34,548 nucleotides of DNA from Thermoanaerobacterales bacterium (lineage in GTDB: Bacteria > Actinomycetota > Acidimicrobiia > Acidimicrobiales > JACDCH01). The position numbers and the translations under genes were made by a program. The notes below the pieces were generated by a model. That model was not told where the DNA came from and did no database searches. It was given only the letters and a program-made list of their open reading frames with translations. The DNA is taken from NCBI GenBank assembly GCA_017577565.1, contig PKRH01000019.1, forward strand, positions 1 through 34,548, read 5' to 3'. Shown here piece by piece: positions 6,644-14,241 of this stretch (its first letter is position 1; each line of letters begins with the position of its first letter).

Positions 6644-7564
6644 ATGTACGACCAGGTCGCGTCCAACAAGCGGCGCAGCCTGGTCCTGGTCGCCGGGTTC
6701 GTCGTGTTCGTCGCCCTCGTCGCGGTGCTGTTCGCGTACCTCGTGCAGGGCGGGCCCGTCGGCATCGCCGTGGCCCTGGTGGTCGCGGTGGCGACGAGCG
6801 CCGGCGCCTACTGGAAGTCCGACGCGGTGGCCCTGCGCATGAGCCGGGCGCGGCCGGCGCCGGAGGACCAGTACCCCCGGTACCACAACCTGGTCGAGGG
6901 CCTGTGCATCGCGTCGGGGCTGCCGAAGCCGCGGCTGTACGTCATCGAGGACCCCGCGCCGAACGCGTTCGCCACCGGGCGCAACCCCCGCAACGCCGCC
7001 ATCGCCGTCACGACCGGCCTGCTCGACAAGATGAACCGCATCGAGCTCGAGGGCGTGCTGGCCCACGAGCTGTCGCACGTCAAGAACTACGACATCCTCG
7101 TGTCGACGCTGGCGGTGACGATGGTCGGCATGGTCGCGATCCTCGCCGACATCGGGGTCCGCATGCTCTGGTGGGGGATGGGCCGCAGCCGGCACCGCGA
7201 CTTCGACAGCCGCCGCGGGGGCGGCGGGCCGCTCGCCCTCCTGTCGGTGCTCGGCTTCCTGCTCCTGGCGCTCTCGCCGGTGATCGCCACGATCATGCAG
7301 CGGACGATCAGCCGGCGGCGGGAGGTCCTCGCCGACGTGTCGGCGGTCGAGCTGACCCGTTACCCGCCCGGGCTGATCTCGGCGCTCGAGAAGCTGCGCG
7401 ACGACTCGACCGTCGTGCACGCCGCCAGCCACGCCACCGCCCACCTGTGGATCGAGCAGCCGGCGGCCCAGACCCCCGAGGAGGGGCGGCTGGCCCGCCT
7501 CAACCGGCTGTTCGACACCCACCCGCCCCTCGACGAGCGGATCGCCCTGCTCCGCGAGCTCTGA
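6644..7564 (+). CDS. htpX: M48 family zinc metalloprotease, HtpX-like
   Basis: From the ATG at 6644 the product has 306 residues. There are two N-terminal membrane helices, the zinc motif His-Glu-Leu-Ser-His (141–145), and the third ligand Glu227 in an Arg-Arg-Arg-Glu-Val-Leu-Ala-Asp-Val-Ser segment. Two more hydrophobic segments lie between them. The family degrades misfolded or damaged membrane proteins. The frame is also open from a GTG at 6611, one base after the lemA stop, which would add 11 residues. I prefer 6644 because relatives usually begin with a Met-Tyr-(Asp/Glu)-Gln-(Ile/Val) N-terminus followed by Asn-Lys-Arg-Arg. Neither start has a clear SD, so coupling to lemA is likely. A strong hairpin follows the stop. 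Confidence 0.9.
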   Translation: MYDQVASNKRRSLVLVAGFVVFVALVAVLFAYLVQGGPVGIAVALVVAVATSAGAYWKSDAVALRMSRARPAPEDQYPRYHNLVEGLCIASGLPKPRLYVIEDPAPNAFATGRNPRNAAIAVTTGLLDKMNRIELEGVLAHELSHVKNYDILVSTLAVTMVGMVAILADIGVRMLWWGMGRSRHRDFDSRRGGGGPLALLSVLGFLLLALSPVIATIMQRTISRRREVLADVSAVELTRYPPGLISALEKLRDDSTVVHAASHATAHLWIEQPAAQTPEEGRLARLNRLFDTHPPLDERIALLREL

Positions 7565-7576
7565 GCAGGACCGACG

Positions 7577-7620
7577 GCCCCGGCGGCGGCCCGCACCGGA
7601 TGCGAGGAGGCCGCCGGGGC
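7577..7620 (+). terminator. Hairpin terminator after lemA–htpX
   Basis: GCCCCGGCGGC (7577–7587) and GCCGCCGGGGC (7610–7620) are perfect 11-bp inverted arms. The 22-base interior can form a further CGCA/TGCG stem. It begins 12 bases after the htpX stop and lacks a U-tract, as many high-GC terminators do. The pdxS -10-like box follows 5 bases later. Confidence 0.65.
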
Positions 7621-7625
7621 GCCCG

Positions 7626-7631
7626 TAGAAT
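7626..7631 (+). promoter_or_regulatory. Putative -10 box (TAGAAT) of pdxS
   Basis: TAGAAT is one base from the TATAAT consensus and ends 6 bases before the ATG at 7638, with no SD between. It is the closest to consensus of the leaderless-type boxes in this window. Confidence 0.5.
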
Positions 7632-7637
7632 GCGGAC

Positions 7638-8546
7638 ATGACCGAGTCGGCGACCCCCTCCGCTCCCGCCCGCGACACCGGCACCACCCGTGTGAAGCGG
7701 GGCCTGGCCGAGATGCTGAAGGGCGGCGTCATCATGGACGTCGTCACCCCCGAGCAGGCCAAGATCGCCGAGGACGCCGGCGCGGTGGCCGTGATGGCGC
7801 TCGAGCGGGTGCCCGCCGACATCCGCCGGGAGGGGGGCGTCGCCCGCATGAGCGACCCCGAGCTGATCGAGCAGATCATCTCGGCGGTCACCATCCCGGT
7901 CATGGCCAAGGCCCGCATCGGCCACTTCGTCGAGGCCCAGATCCTGCAGGCGCTCGGCGTCGACTACGTCGACGAGTCCGAGGTGCTCACGCCGGCCGAC
8001 GAGGCGCACCACATCGACAAGTGGGCGTTCACCGTGCCCTTCGTCTGCGGCGCGACCAACCTCGGCGAGGCGCTGCGCCGCATCAGCGAGGGCGCGGCGA
8101 TGATCCGCTCCAAGGGCGAGGCCGGCACCGGCAACATCGTCGAGGCGGTGCGCCACCTGCGCTCGATCCTCGGCGACATCCGCAAGCTCACCCAGGCCGA
8201 CAGCGCCGAGCTCTACGACTGGGCCAAGCAGCTCCGGGCCCCGGTCGAGCTCGTGCGGGAGGTGGCCGAGACCGGCCGGCTGCCGGTGCCGCTGTTCTGC
8301 GCCGGCGGCATCGCCACGCCGGCCGACGCCGCGCTGGTCATGCAGCTCGGCGCCGAGGCCGTGTTCGTGGGCTCCGGCATCTTCAAGAGCGAGGACCCGG
8401 CCCGGCGGGCCAAGGCCATCGTCGAGGCGACCGCCCACTACGACGATCCCGAGATCCTGGCCAAGGTCAGCCGCGGGCTGGGCGAGGCCATGCGGGGTGC
8501 CGAGATCGACAGCCTCGACGTCCGGCTGGCCGAGCGGGGCTGGTAG
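7638..8546 (+). CDS. pdxS: Pyridoxal 5'-phosphate synthase subunit PdxS
   Basis: The product has 302 residues, a TIM-barrel that condenses ribose 5-phosphate, glyceraldehyde 3-phosphate and ammonia to PLP (DXP-independent vitamin B6 route). Asp34, the Schiff-base Lys91 (Val-Met-Ala-Lys-Ala-Arg-Ile-Gly-His) and Lys158 (Ile-Arg-Ser-Lys-Gly-Glu-Ala-Gly-Thr-Gly) correspond to the known catalytic residues. The partner glutaminase gene pdxT lies 2.7 kb downstream on the same strand, beyond a reverse-strand gene, so the two subunits must be transcribed separately. The stop is followed by a GC hairpin. Sequence conservation is very high throughout, so the call is firm. Confidence 0.97.
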   Translation: MTESATPSAPARDTGTTRVKRGLAEMLKGGVIMDVVTPEQAKIAEDAGAVAVMALERVPADIRREGGVARMSDPELIEQIISAVTIPVMAKARIGHFVEAQILQALGVDYVDESEVLTPADEAHHIDKWAFTVPFVCGATNLGEALRRISEGAAMIRSKGEAGTGNIVEAVRHLRSILGDIRKLTQADSAELYDWAKQLRAPVELVREVAETGRLPVPLFCAGGIATPADAALVMQLGAEAVFVGSGIFKSEDPARRAKAIVEATAHYDDPEILAKVSRGLGEAMRGAEIDSLDVRLAERGW

Positions 8547-8556
8547 CCGCCGGGCG

Positions 8557-8577
8557 GGCCGGGCGCGGCGCCCGGCC
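8557..8577. terminator. Hairpin between convergent pdxS and lipoprotein genes
   Basis: GGCCGGGC (8557–8564) and GCCCGGCC (8570–8577) form a perfect 8-bp stem with a 5-base loop. It fills most of the 33-base gap between the two stops and is placed to end transcription from both sides. Confidence 0.55.
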
Positions 8578-8579
8578 GC

Positions 8580-11084
8580 TCACCGCTCCAGCGTCTCGGA
8601 CTCCCAGATGCCGACCCGGCCGTGGTCGTCACCGACGATGGTGACGCGCCCGTCCTCGGCGATGGCGATGTCGCTCACCGACTGCCTGCCGGGCCCCGAC
8701 AGGGACGGCTCGCCCCGGTCGCGCCGGCTGATCTCGCCGTCGGGCCCCAGCAGCCACAGGGCGACGTCGCCCTCGTCGGTCGAGGCGTCGGTGCCGCCCA
8801 CCAGCCAGCCGCCGCCGGGCACCGGGGCCGCGGCGGTGGCCCACTGGTCGCCGACGCCACCGAGCAGGCTGGAGGCGACCTCCTCCCACCTGCGGCCGTC
8901 CTCCGACACCCAGACCCGGGCGTCGATGTTGCCGGTGCTGTCGTCGTAGCCGACGGCGATGAAGCCGTCCTCGCCGCCGGCGCAGGCGTAGGCCTGCTGG
9001 TCGCCCTCGGCGGCGAACGGCCCCTCGGCCGCGACCCAGCCCTCGCCCTCGATCCGGGCGGCGATCAGCACGTCGGCGCCGCCGTTGGGCCCGCCGGCAC
9101 CGACCGCCACGACCGTGCCGCCGGGGCCGACGCAGACGTCGTTGTAGGTCTGGTTGCCCGGCCCGCGGTGCGGCGGCTCCTCGCCGACGTAGCTGCGCCC
9201 GTCGGGCGAGACGACGATGATCGGGTCGGCGTCGCCGGCGTGGTACGACGACCCGACGGCCACGAAGCCCTGCTGGAAGGGGGCGACAGCGTCGAGCGCC
9301 TGCGTCCCGTCGCCGCCGGCCGGGGCCGCCGACTTGGGCGGGGCCTCGAGCTCGAGCGCGGTGATCACCCCGGCCTGCTCGGGGGAGGGGTTGTCGAGGA
9401 ACTCCAGGTAGGCCTCGTCGATGCGGGCGTTCTCGACGCCGATGCGGGCCCAGTCCTCCCCGTTCTCCGAGACCCAGACGAGGCCGTCGGGCCACGGGTC
9501 GGTGATGGTGTTCCGCTGGTCGGCCACGCCGAAGTCCTCGATGCCCACCGCGGCGTAGCCGCCGGCGAAGGCCACGACGTCGCGGATGTGACCGGCGGCC
9601 AGGTGCTCGGTCTCGACCACCTGCCAGCCGTCGGAGGTGCGGCGCCACACCCGCCCGGCCAGCTTCTCGCGGGTCTCGCCGGTCGCGGCGGTGAAGGTCC
9701 CGCCGGCGACGAGCACGTCGTCGCCGACGGCCACCGAGGTGCCGAAGGGCCGGTCGCCGCCGGTGGGGAAGGCGTCGCCGGTGGCGTCCTCCCAGCGGGC
9801 GCCGGCCAGCAGCAGGACGGTCGGCTCGGCCCCGATCGCGACCGTCATGCTGCCGTCGCCCTCGGCGTCGCGCAGCGCGACGCCGTCCTGGAACATGTGG
9901 CCGTGGACCGGGTTGGGCAGCGCCGACCACGACGCCCCGGCGTCGGTCGAGTGCCACAGCGCCGGTCGGGACTCGTTGCCGCCCGCGGCGATCAGGCCCT
10001 GGGGCGCGCTGGTGACGGACCGGACCGCCAGGTCGCGTGCCGTGCTCAGCCGGTCGTTGACCTCCAGCGGGGTGGAGGGGTCGCCCCAGGTGCGCCCGTC
10101 GGCCGACCGCCAGATCGTCGGCTGGCCCTGCCCGTTCTGGTCGCTGGCGAAGCCCCCGGCGACGACGATCCCGTCGGGCGTGACGGCCACGGTGTTGAGC
10201 GCCTGGCGGCCGGGTCCGCCGAGCGTCGGCGCCTCGACCTCCTCCCACTCCCGGCCGTCGGGCGACCACCAGGCGACGCCGTCCTGGTTGCTCTCGACGG
10301 TGCGCGTGCCCACCGCCACGAAGCCCTCGCCGAGCGCGGCGATCCCGGTGACCGACTCCTCGCCGGTCCGGTCGAGCGGCCCGCCGGGGCCGCCGTCGAC
10401 GGACTCCCAGGTCTCGCCGCCGTCGCGGCTGAGCCACAGGCGGGGGCGGATCTCGCCCCAGACGTTCTCGCCCCCGGCGACGAGGATGCCACCCTCGCCG
10501 GCCGTGACCGCGAAGGCCCACTGGCCGTGCTCGCCGCCCATGACCTCGGGGAGCGACCGCTCCCAGCCGTCGTCGGTCCGGCGCCAGACGGCGGCGTCGG
10601 CCTCCTCGCCGTCGCCGACCTGGCCGACCGCCAGCAACCCCTCGCCGGTGGCGACGACCGCGGCCAGCGACTCGCTCCGGGTCGAGGTGCGGTCGCTGAC
10701 GAGCTCCGGCTCCCAGTCGCGGGCGTCGTCCGAGGTCCAGACCGCCGCCCGGGACACCGCCCGGTCGGGGTCGAAGACCGAGCCGACGATCGTCCACGGC
10801 TCGCCCTCCCCGGTGGGGGCCAGGAGGTCGGTGACGGTCGACACCGGCTCGTCGAAGCGGAGCGCCGCGCCCTCGGCCCGGCTGAAGGTCGGGGGCGGCT
10901 CGTCCCGCGCGGCCTCGGTGCGGTCGCCGCAGGCGGCGGCCGAGCCGGCGAGGGCGAGGGCGGCGAGGAGGGCGACGGCCCGCCGGCGGCGCCGGCCGCG
11001 GGCGGCGCCGGCCCGGCCGGGCGCCTCGCCGGACCGGCGGGGCAGCACGCGGGCGTGACGTCGAGCGCGGGATGTGGCGTCCAA
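8580..11084 (-). CDS. Large predicted beta-propeller lipoprotein with Asp-box repeats
   Basis: The product has 834 residues. A basic N-terminus (1–35), a hydrophobic stretch (36–50) and Cys52 form a lipoprotein-like signal, although the -3 residue is Ala, which makes the lipobox weak. The mature part is almost all repeats. Asp-box-like Ser-x-Asp-x-Gly-x-x-Trp motifs start near 117, 219, 274, 328, 379, 539, 626 and 727, and about a dozen Gly-Phe-(Val/Ile)-Ala-Val-Gly-like strands lie between them. This suggests one or two six- to eight-bladed propellers (BNR/sialidase-type fold). I see no sialidase catalytic set, so an enzymatic role is unsupported; a binding or scaffold role outside the membrane is possible. 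Cys651 and Cys701 could form a disulfide. The start is TTG at 11084, supported by GGAGG 7 bases upstream. It interrupts the pdxS–pdxT region. Confidence 0.82.
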   Translation of the reverse strand: MDATSRARRHARVLPRRSGEAPGRAGAARGRRRRRAVALLAALALAGSAAACGDRTEAARDEPPPTFSRAEGAALRFDEPVSTVTDLLAPTGEGEPWTIVGSVFDPDRAVSRAAVWTSDDARDWEPELVSDRTSTRSESLAAVVATGEGLLAVGQVGDGEEADAAVWRRTDDGWERSLPEVMGGEHGQWAFAVTAGEGGILVAGGENVWGEIRPRLWLSRDGGETWESVDGGPGGPLDRTGEESVTGIAALGEGFVAVGTRTVESNQDGVAWWSPDGREWEEVEAPTLGGPGRQALNTVAVTPDGIVVAGGFASDQNGQGQPTIWRSADGRTWGDPSTPLEVNDRLSTARDLAVRSVTSAPQGLIAAGGNESRPALWHSTDAGASWSALPNPVHGHMFQDGVALRDAEGDGSMTVAIGAEPTVLLLAGARWEDATGDAFPTGGDRPFGTSVAVGDDVLVAGGTFTAATGETREKLAGRVWRRTSDGWQVVETEHLAAGHIRDVVAFAGGYAAVGIEDFGVADQRNTITDPWPDGLVWVSENGEDWARIGVENARIDEAYLEFLDNPSPEQAGVITALELEAPPKSAAPAGGDGTQALDAVAPFQQGFVAVGSSYHAGDADPIIVVSPDGRSYVGEEPPHRGPGNQTYNDVCVGPGGTVVAVGAGGPNGGADVLIAARIEGEGWVAAEGPFAAEGDQQAYACAGGEDGFIAVGYDDSTGNIDARVWVSEDGRRWEEVASSLLGGVGDQWATAAAPVPGGGWLVGGTDASTDEGDVALWLLGPDGEISRRDRGEPSLSGPGRQSVSDIAIAEDGRVTIVGDDHGRVGIWESETLER

Positions 11085-11163
11085 GGAGAGTCCTCCGGTG
11101 CGTGGTCAGCCCCCCACCCGGGTCCCAGCGGTCGACGATTCTCGCTGTTCGGGGAGCGGACCG

Positions 11164-11169
11164 TACAAT
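11164..11169 (+). promoter_or_regulatory. Putative -10 box (TACAAT) of pdxT–yebC
   Basis: TACAAT is one mismatch from TATAAT and lies 35 bases before the pdxT GTG, which has its own GAGG SD. It overlaps a reverse-strand TACGGT (11160–11165) that could serve the divergent lipoprotein gene. No clear -35 is visible. Confidence 0.4.
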
Positions 11170-11204
11170 CGAGACCGTCATGCCGACACGATCGAGGCCC
11201 CCAG

Positions 11205-11777
11205 GTGAAGGTCGGCGTCCTCGCACTGCAGGGCGCGTCCGCACGGCACGTGGACATGCTCGCACGGGCCGGGGCCGCGCCGGTGGAGGTCCGCACCCCC
11301 GCTGACCTCGACGCCGTCGACGCCATCGTCCTGCCGGGGGGCGAGTCGACGACGATCTCGATGCTGCTCGAGTCGTCGGGCCTGGCCGACCGGTTGGCCG
11401 CGCGCCTGGCCGACGGCATGCCGGCCTTCGGCACCTGCGCGGGCATGATCCTGCTCGGCCGCGAGGTCCTGGACGGCCGCCCGGACCAGCGGTGCTTCGG
11501 CGCCGTGGACGTCACCGTCCGCCGCAACGCCTTCGGGCGGCAGGTCGACTCGTTCGAGGCCGACCTGCCGGTCGAGGGCCTCGCGGGCGGTCCCGTGCAC
11601 GCCGTCTTCATCCGGGCCCCCGTCGTCGAGGCGGTGGGCCCCGAGGTCGAGGTGCTCGCCACCGTCGACGGCCGTCCCGTCCTGTGCCGCCAGGGGCCTG
11701 TGCTCGTCGCGGCGTTCCATCCCGAGCTCGGCGACGACCCCCGTCTGCACGAGCTCTTCCTCAGCGAGGTGGTGTAA
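11205..11777 (+). CDS. pdxT: Pyridoxal 5'-phosphate synthase glutaminase subunit PdxT
   Basis: The product has 190 residues, a class I glutamine amidotransferase that feeds ammonia to PdxS. The triad is visible: nucleophile Cys78 in Phe-Gly-Thr-Cys-Ala-Gly-Met, with His172 and Glu174 in Phe-His-Pro-Glu-Leu. The oxyanion and substrate loop Pro-Gly-Gly-Glu-Ser-Thr-Thr is at 44–50. I chose the GTG at 11205 because GAGG lies 7 bases upstream and the protein starts with the expected Lys-Val-Gly-Val-Leu-Ala-Leu-Gln-Gly. Its TAA is directly followed by the yebC start, so the two genes form one unit, as in mycobacteria. Confidence 0.96.
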   Translation: MKVGVLALQGASARHVDMLARAGAAPVEVRTPADLDAVDAIVLPGGESTTISMLLESSGLADRLAARLADGMPAFGTCAGMILLGREVLDGRPDQRCFGAVDVTVRRNAFGRQVDSFEADLPVEGLAGGPVHAVFIRAPVVEAVGPEVEVLATVDGRPVLCRQGPVLVAAFHPELGDDPRLHELFLSEVV

Positions 11778-12527
11778 GTGGCCGGTCACTCCAAGTGGGC
11801 GACGATCAAGCACAAGAAGGCCGCCAACGACAAGGCGCGCGGCAAGCTCTTCGCCAAGATCCTGCGCCAGGTGGAGGTGGCGGCCCGCGAGGGCGGCGGC
11901 GACCTCGACGGCAACCCGACGCTGCGCACCATGTTCCAGAAGGCGCGGGACGCCTCGATCCCCCTCGACACCATCGAGCGGGCGGTCAAGCGGGGCACCG
12001 GCGAGCTCGAGGGCGTCACCTACGAGCAGGTGACCTACGAGGGCTACGCGCCCAACGGCGTCGCCGTCATGGTCGAGGCGCTGACCGACAACCGGAACCG
12101 CACAGGCGCCGAGGTCCGCAGCACGTTCACCCGCAACGGCGGGTCGTTGGCCGAGCCGGGTGCGGTGGCCTGGCAGTTCGACCGCAGGGGCCAGATCGTC
12201 GTCCCCCGGTCGGTCGAGGAGGACGACCTCATGCTGACCGCCCTCGACGCCGGGGCCGAGGACATCGTGGACGACGGCGACACGTGGCGGGTCGTCACCC
12301 CGCCGACCCAGCTGCACGCCGTGCGAAGCGCGCTGGAGGAGGCCGGCATCGCCGTCGACTCCTCGGACCTCACGATGGTCCCGCAGGCGACGGTGCCCCT
12401 CGAGGACGCCGAGGCGGCCCGCAAGGTGCTGCGGCTGATCGACGCGCTCGACGAACTGGACGACGTGCAGGCGGTCCACGCCAACTTCGACATCCCGGAC
12501 GCCATCCTGGAGACCGTCGAGCAGTGA
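11778..12527 (+). CDS. yebC: YebC/PmpR family protein
   Basis: The product has 249 residues, the normal length for this three-domain family. It begins with the diagnostic Ala-Gly-His-Ser-Lys-Trp-Ala-Thr-Ile-Lys-His-Lys-Lys and continues with the Tyr-Glu-Gly-Tyr-Ala-Pro-Asn-Gly-Val-Ala block around residue 90. YebC proteins were described first as transcription regulators (often beside ruvC), and more recent work links the family to relief of ribosome stalling at proline stretches; which applies here cannot be told from sequence. The GTG start directly abuts the pdxT stop, with a GAGG inside the pdxT end, so translational coupling is likely. Confidence 0.95.
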   Translation: MAGHSKWATIKHKKAANDKARGKLFAKILRQVEVAAREGGGDLDGNPTLRTMFQKARDASIPLDTIERAVKRGTGELEGVTYEQVTYEGYAPNGVAVMVEALTDNRNRTGAEVRSTFTRNGGSLAEPGAVAWQFDRRGQIVVPRSVEEDDLMLTALDAGAEDIVDDGDTWRVVTPPTQLHAVRSALEEAGIAVDSSDLTMVPQATVPLEDAEAARKVLRLIDALDELDDVQAVHANFDIPDAILETVEQ

Positions 12528-12543
12528 CGAGCAGGGGGTGGCC

Positions 12544-13014
12544 ATGACGGTCCAGGTCGGCGCACCGGCGCCGGACTTCACGCTCCCCGGCACCGAGGGG
12601 TCGCCGGAGAGCCACCGAGAGCACACGCTGTCCGAGTACCGCGGCCAGCCGGTGGTCCTCGCCTTCTACCCGGGCGACAACACGCCCGTGTGCACCCGCC
12701 AGCTCACGACCTACACGGCGGAGATCGACGCCTTCCGCGAGGTCGACGCCCGGGTGCTGGCCATCTCGCCCCAGACGATCGAGAGCCACGACGCCTTCGC
12801 CGCCGCCCAGGGGGGCTTCGCCTTCCCGCTCCTGTCGGACGTCGACCGGTCGGTCGGGCGGACCTACGGCATCCTCGGGCCGGTCGGCTTCTACCGGCGG
12901 TCGATCTTCGTCGTGGACGGCGAGGGCATCGTCCGCTACGCCCACCGGGCGGTCGCGGGTCTGTCGTTCCGGCCCACCAGCGAGGTCGTCGCCGCCGTCG
13001 CGGCCGCCCGCTGA
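12544..13014 (+). CDS. Peroxiredoxin, BCP-like, one-cysteine type
   Basis: The product has 156 residues with an AhpC/TSA thioredoxin fold. The peroxidatic Cys50 lies in Phe-Tyr-Pro-Gly-Asp-Asn-Thr-Pro-Val-Cys-Thr, the family active site. It is the only cysteine in the protein. The BCP resolving cysteine five residues later is absent, so an external thiol must complete the cycle. The enzyme reduces hydroperoxides in the cytoplasm. The ATG at 12544 has AGGGGG five bases upstream; a GTG two codons earlier (12538) is less well placed. The gene follows yebC by 16 bases and may be read from the same transcript, with ruvC downstream apparently having its own promoter-like box. Confidence 0.92.
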   Translation: MTVQVGAPAPDFTLPGTEGSPESHREHTLSEYRGQPVVLAFYPGDNTPVCTRQLTTYTAEIDAFREVDARVLAISPQTIESHDAFAAAQGGFAFPLLSDVDRSVGRTYGILGPVGFYRRSIFVVDGEGIVRYAHRAVAGLSFRPTSEVVAAVAAAR

Positions 13015-13055
13015 GCGGCGGGGGCGGGGTCCACCGGTCGCAGGCGGGCCGCGGC

Positions 13056-13061
13056 TAGGGT
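13056..13061 (+). promoter_or_regulatory. Putative -10 box (TAGGGT) of ruvCAB
   Basis: TAGGGT ends 8 bases before the GTG at 13070, with no convincing SD, matching the leaderless spacing seen elsewhere in this window. Confidence 0.42.
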
Positions 13062-13069
13062 CCGAACCC

Positions 13070-13600
13070 GTGTTCGTACTGGGCATCGACCCCGGGCTGT
13101 CGCGCTGCGGGTACGGCGTGGTCGAGAGCACCGGCCGGCGCCACCGCGCCGTCGCGGCCGGCGTCCTCCGCACCGACCCGGCCCTCGACGTTCCCCGCCG
13201 GCTGGCCGCGCTGCGCGACGACCTGCGGGCGCTCATGGCCGAGCACCGGCCCGACGTCGTCGCCGTCGAGCGGGTGCTGTTCCAGGTGAACGCCCGCACG
13301 GCCATCCCGGTCGCCCAGGCGGCCGGCGTGGCGATGGTCGAGGCCGTCTCCGCCGGCGCGGCGGTGGTGGAGTACTCGCCCAACCAGGTGAAGCAGGCCG
13401 TGGCCGGCCATGGGGGTGCTGACAAGGCCCAGGTCGAGCGCATGGTGCAGACCCTCCTCGGCATCGACCGGCCGCTGCGGCCGGTGGACGCCGCCGACGC
13501 CGTGGCGCTGGCGCTGTGCCACCTGGCTCACGCCCCCCTGCGGGGCCGGGCGGCGGCCGCCGCGATCGCGAGCGCCGGACGGGCGGGGGTGGTCCGGTGA
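13070..13600 (+). CDS. ruvC: Holliday junction resolvase RuvC
   Basis: The product has 176 residues. The RNase H-like endonuclease carboxylates are Asp7 (Gly-Ile-Asp-Pro-Gly), Glu67 (Val-Glu-Arg-Val-Leu-Phe), Asp140 and Asp143 (Val-Asp-Ala-Ala-Asp-Ala), matching the E. coli tetrad. RuvC cuts four-way junctions bound by RuvAB during recombinational repair. Its TGA overlaps the ruvA GTG in a GTGA, so the two are translationally coupled. The C-terminal 20 residues are Ala/Arg-rich and may be disordered. Confidence 0.96.
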   Translation: MFVLGIDPGLSRCGYGVVESTGRRHRAVAAGVLRTDPALDVPRRLAALRDDLRALMAEHRPDVVAVERVLFQVNARTAIPVAQAAGVAMVEAVSAGAAVVEYSPNQVKQAVAGHGGADKAQVERMVQTLLGIDRPLRPVDAADAVALALCHLAHAPLRGRAAAAAIASAGRAGVVR

Positions 13601-14214
13601 TCGGGTCGCTGCGGGGGCGCCTGCTGCACCGGGGCGCCGACCGGGTGCTGGTCGAGGTCGGCGGCGTGGGGTACGAGGTGGTGACGTCGCCCACGACGGC
13701 GGCGGCGCTCGGCGAGCCGGGCGACGAGGTCTTCGTCTGGGTCCACCACCACGTGCGCGAGGACGCCGAGGTGCTCTACGGGTTCGCCACCCGCGACGAG
13801 AAGGCCACCTTCGAGGCCCTGCTCGGCGCGCACGGCGTCGGCCCCGCGCTGGCGCTCGCCATCCTCTCCGTCCACGGCCCGCCGGCCCTGGCCCGCATCC
13901 TGGCCGAGGACGACGTCGCCGCCCTCTGCCTCGTCCCCGGCGTGGGCAAGAAGACGGCCGCCCGCCTGCTCGTCGAGCTGAAGTCCCGCCTCGTCGTGCC
14001 CGACACCGTGGCGGTGGGCGGCGGCGCGGGGGCGCCGGGCGGCAACGGCGCGACCGCGGCGCCCGGCAGCGCGCTCGCCGACGTGCGCGAGGCGCTGGCC
14101 GGCCTCGGCTACTCGCCGGAGGAGATCCGCACCGCCCTGGCCGACCTCGCCGACGACGGCGACGCCTCGGCCATGCTGCGCCGGGCCCTGCGACGGCTGG
14201 CGGCGGGACGATGA
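13597..14214 (+). CDS. ruvA: Holliday junction branch-migration subunit RuvA
   Basis: The product has 205 residues. The N-terminal OB-fold (1–63) is followed by two helix-hairpin-helix elements around 78–85 and 113–122 (Val-Pro-Gly-Val-Gly-Lys-Lys-Thr-Ala), a Gly/Ala-rich flexible linker (about 139–158), and the small RuvB-contacting domain III (159–203). RuvA tetramers hold the junction while RuvB drives migration. The GTG start lies inside the ruvC stop (GTGA). The gene is in tandem with ruvB, 27 bases downstream. Confidence 0.95.
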   Translation: MIGSLRGRLLHRGADRVLVEVGGVGYEVVTSPTTAAALGEPGDEVFVWVHHHVREDAEVLYGFATRDEKATFEALLGAHGVGPALALAILSVHGPPALARILAEDDVAALCLVPGVGKKTAARLLVELKSRLVVPDTVAVGGGAGAPGGNGATAAPGSALADVREALAGLGYSPEEIRTALADLADDGDASAMLRRALRRLAAGR

Positions 14215-14241
14215 GCACGCGACCGCTCGTGGGGTGCCGCC

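Noticed and set aside
8622..11204. Plus-strand open frame joined to pdxT (8622–11777)
   Set aside because: It is antisense to the lipoprotein gene. The pdxT homology begins exactly at the GTG at 11205 with an SD.
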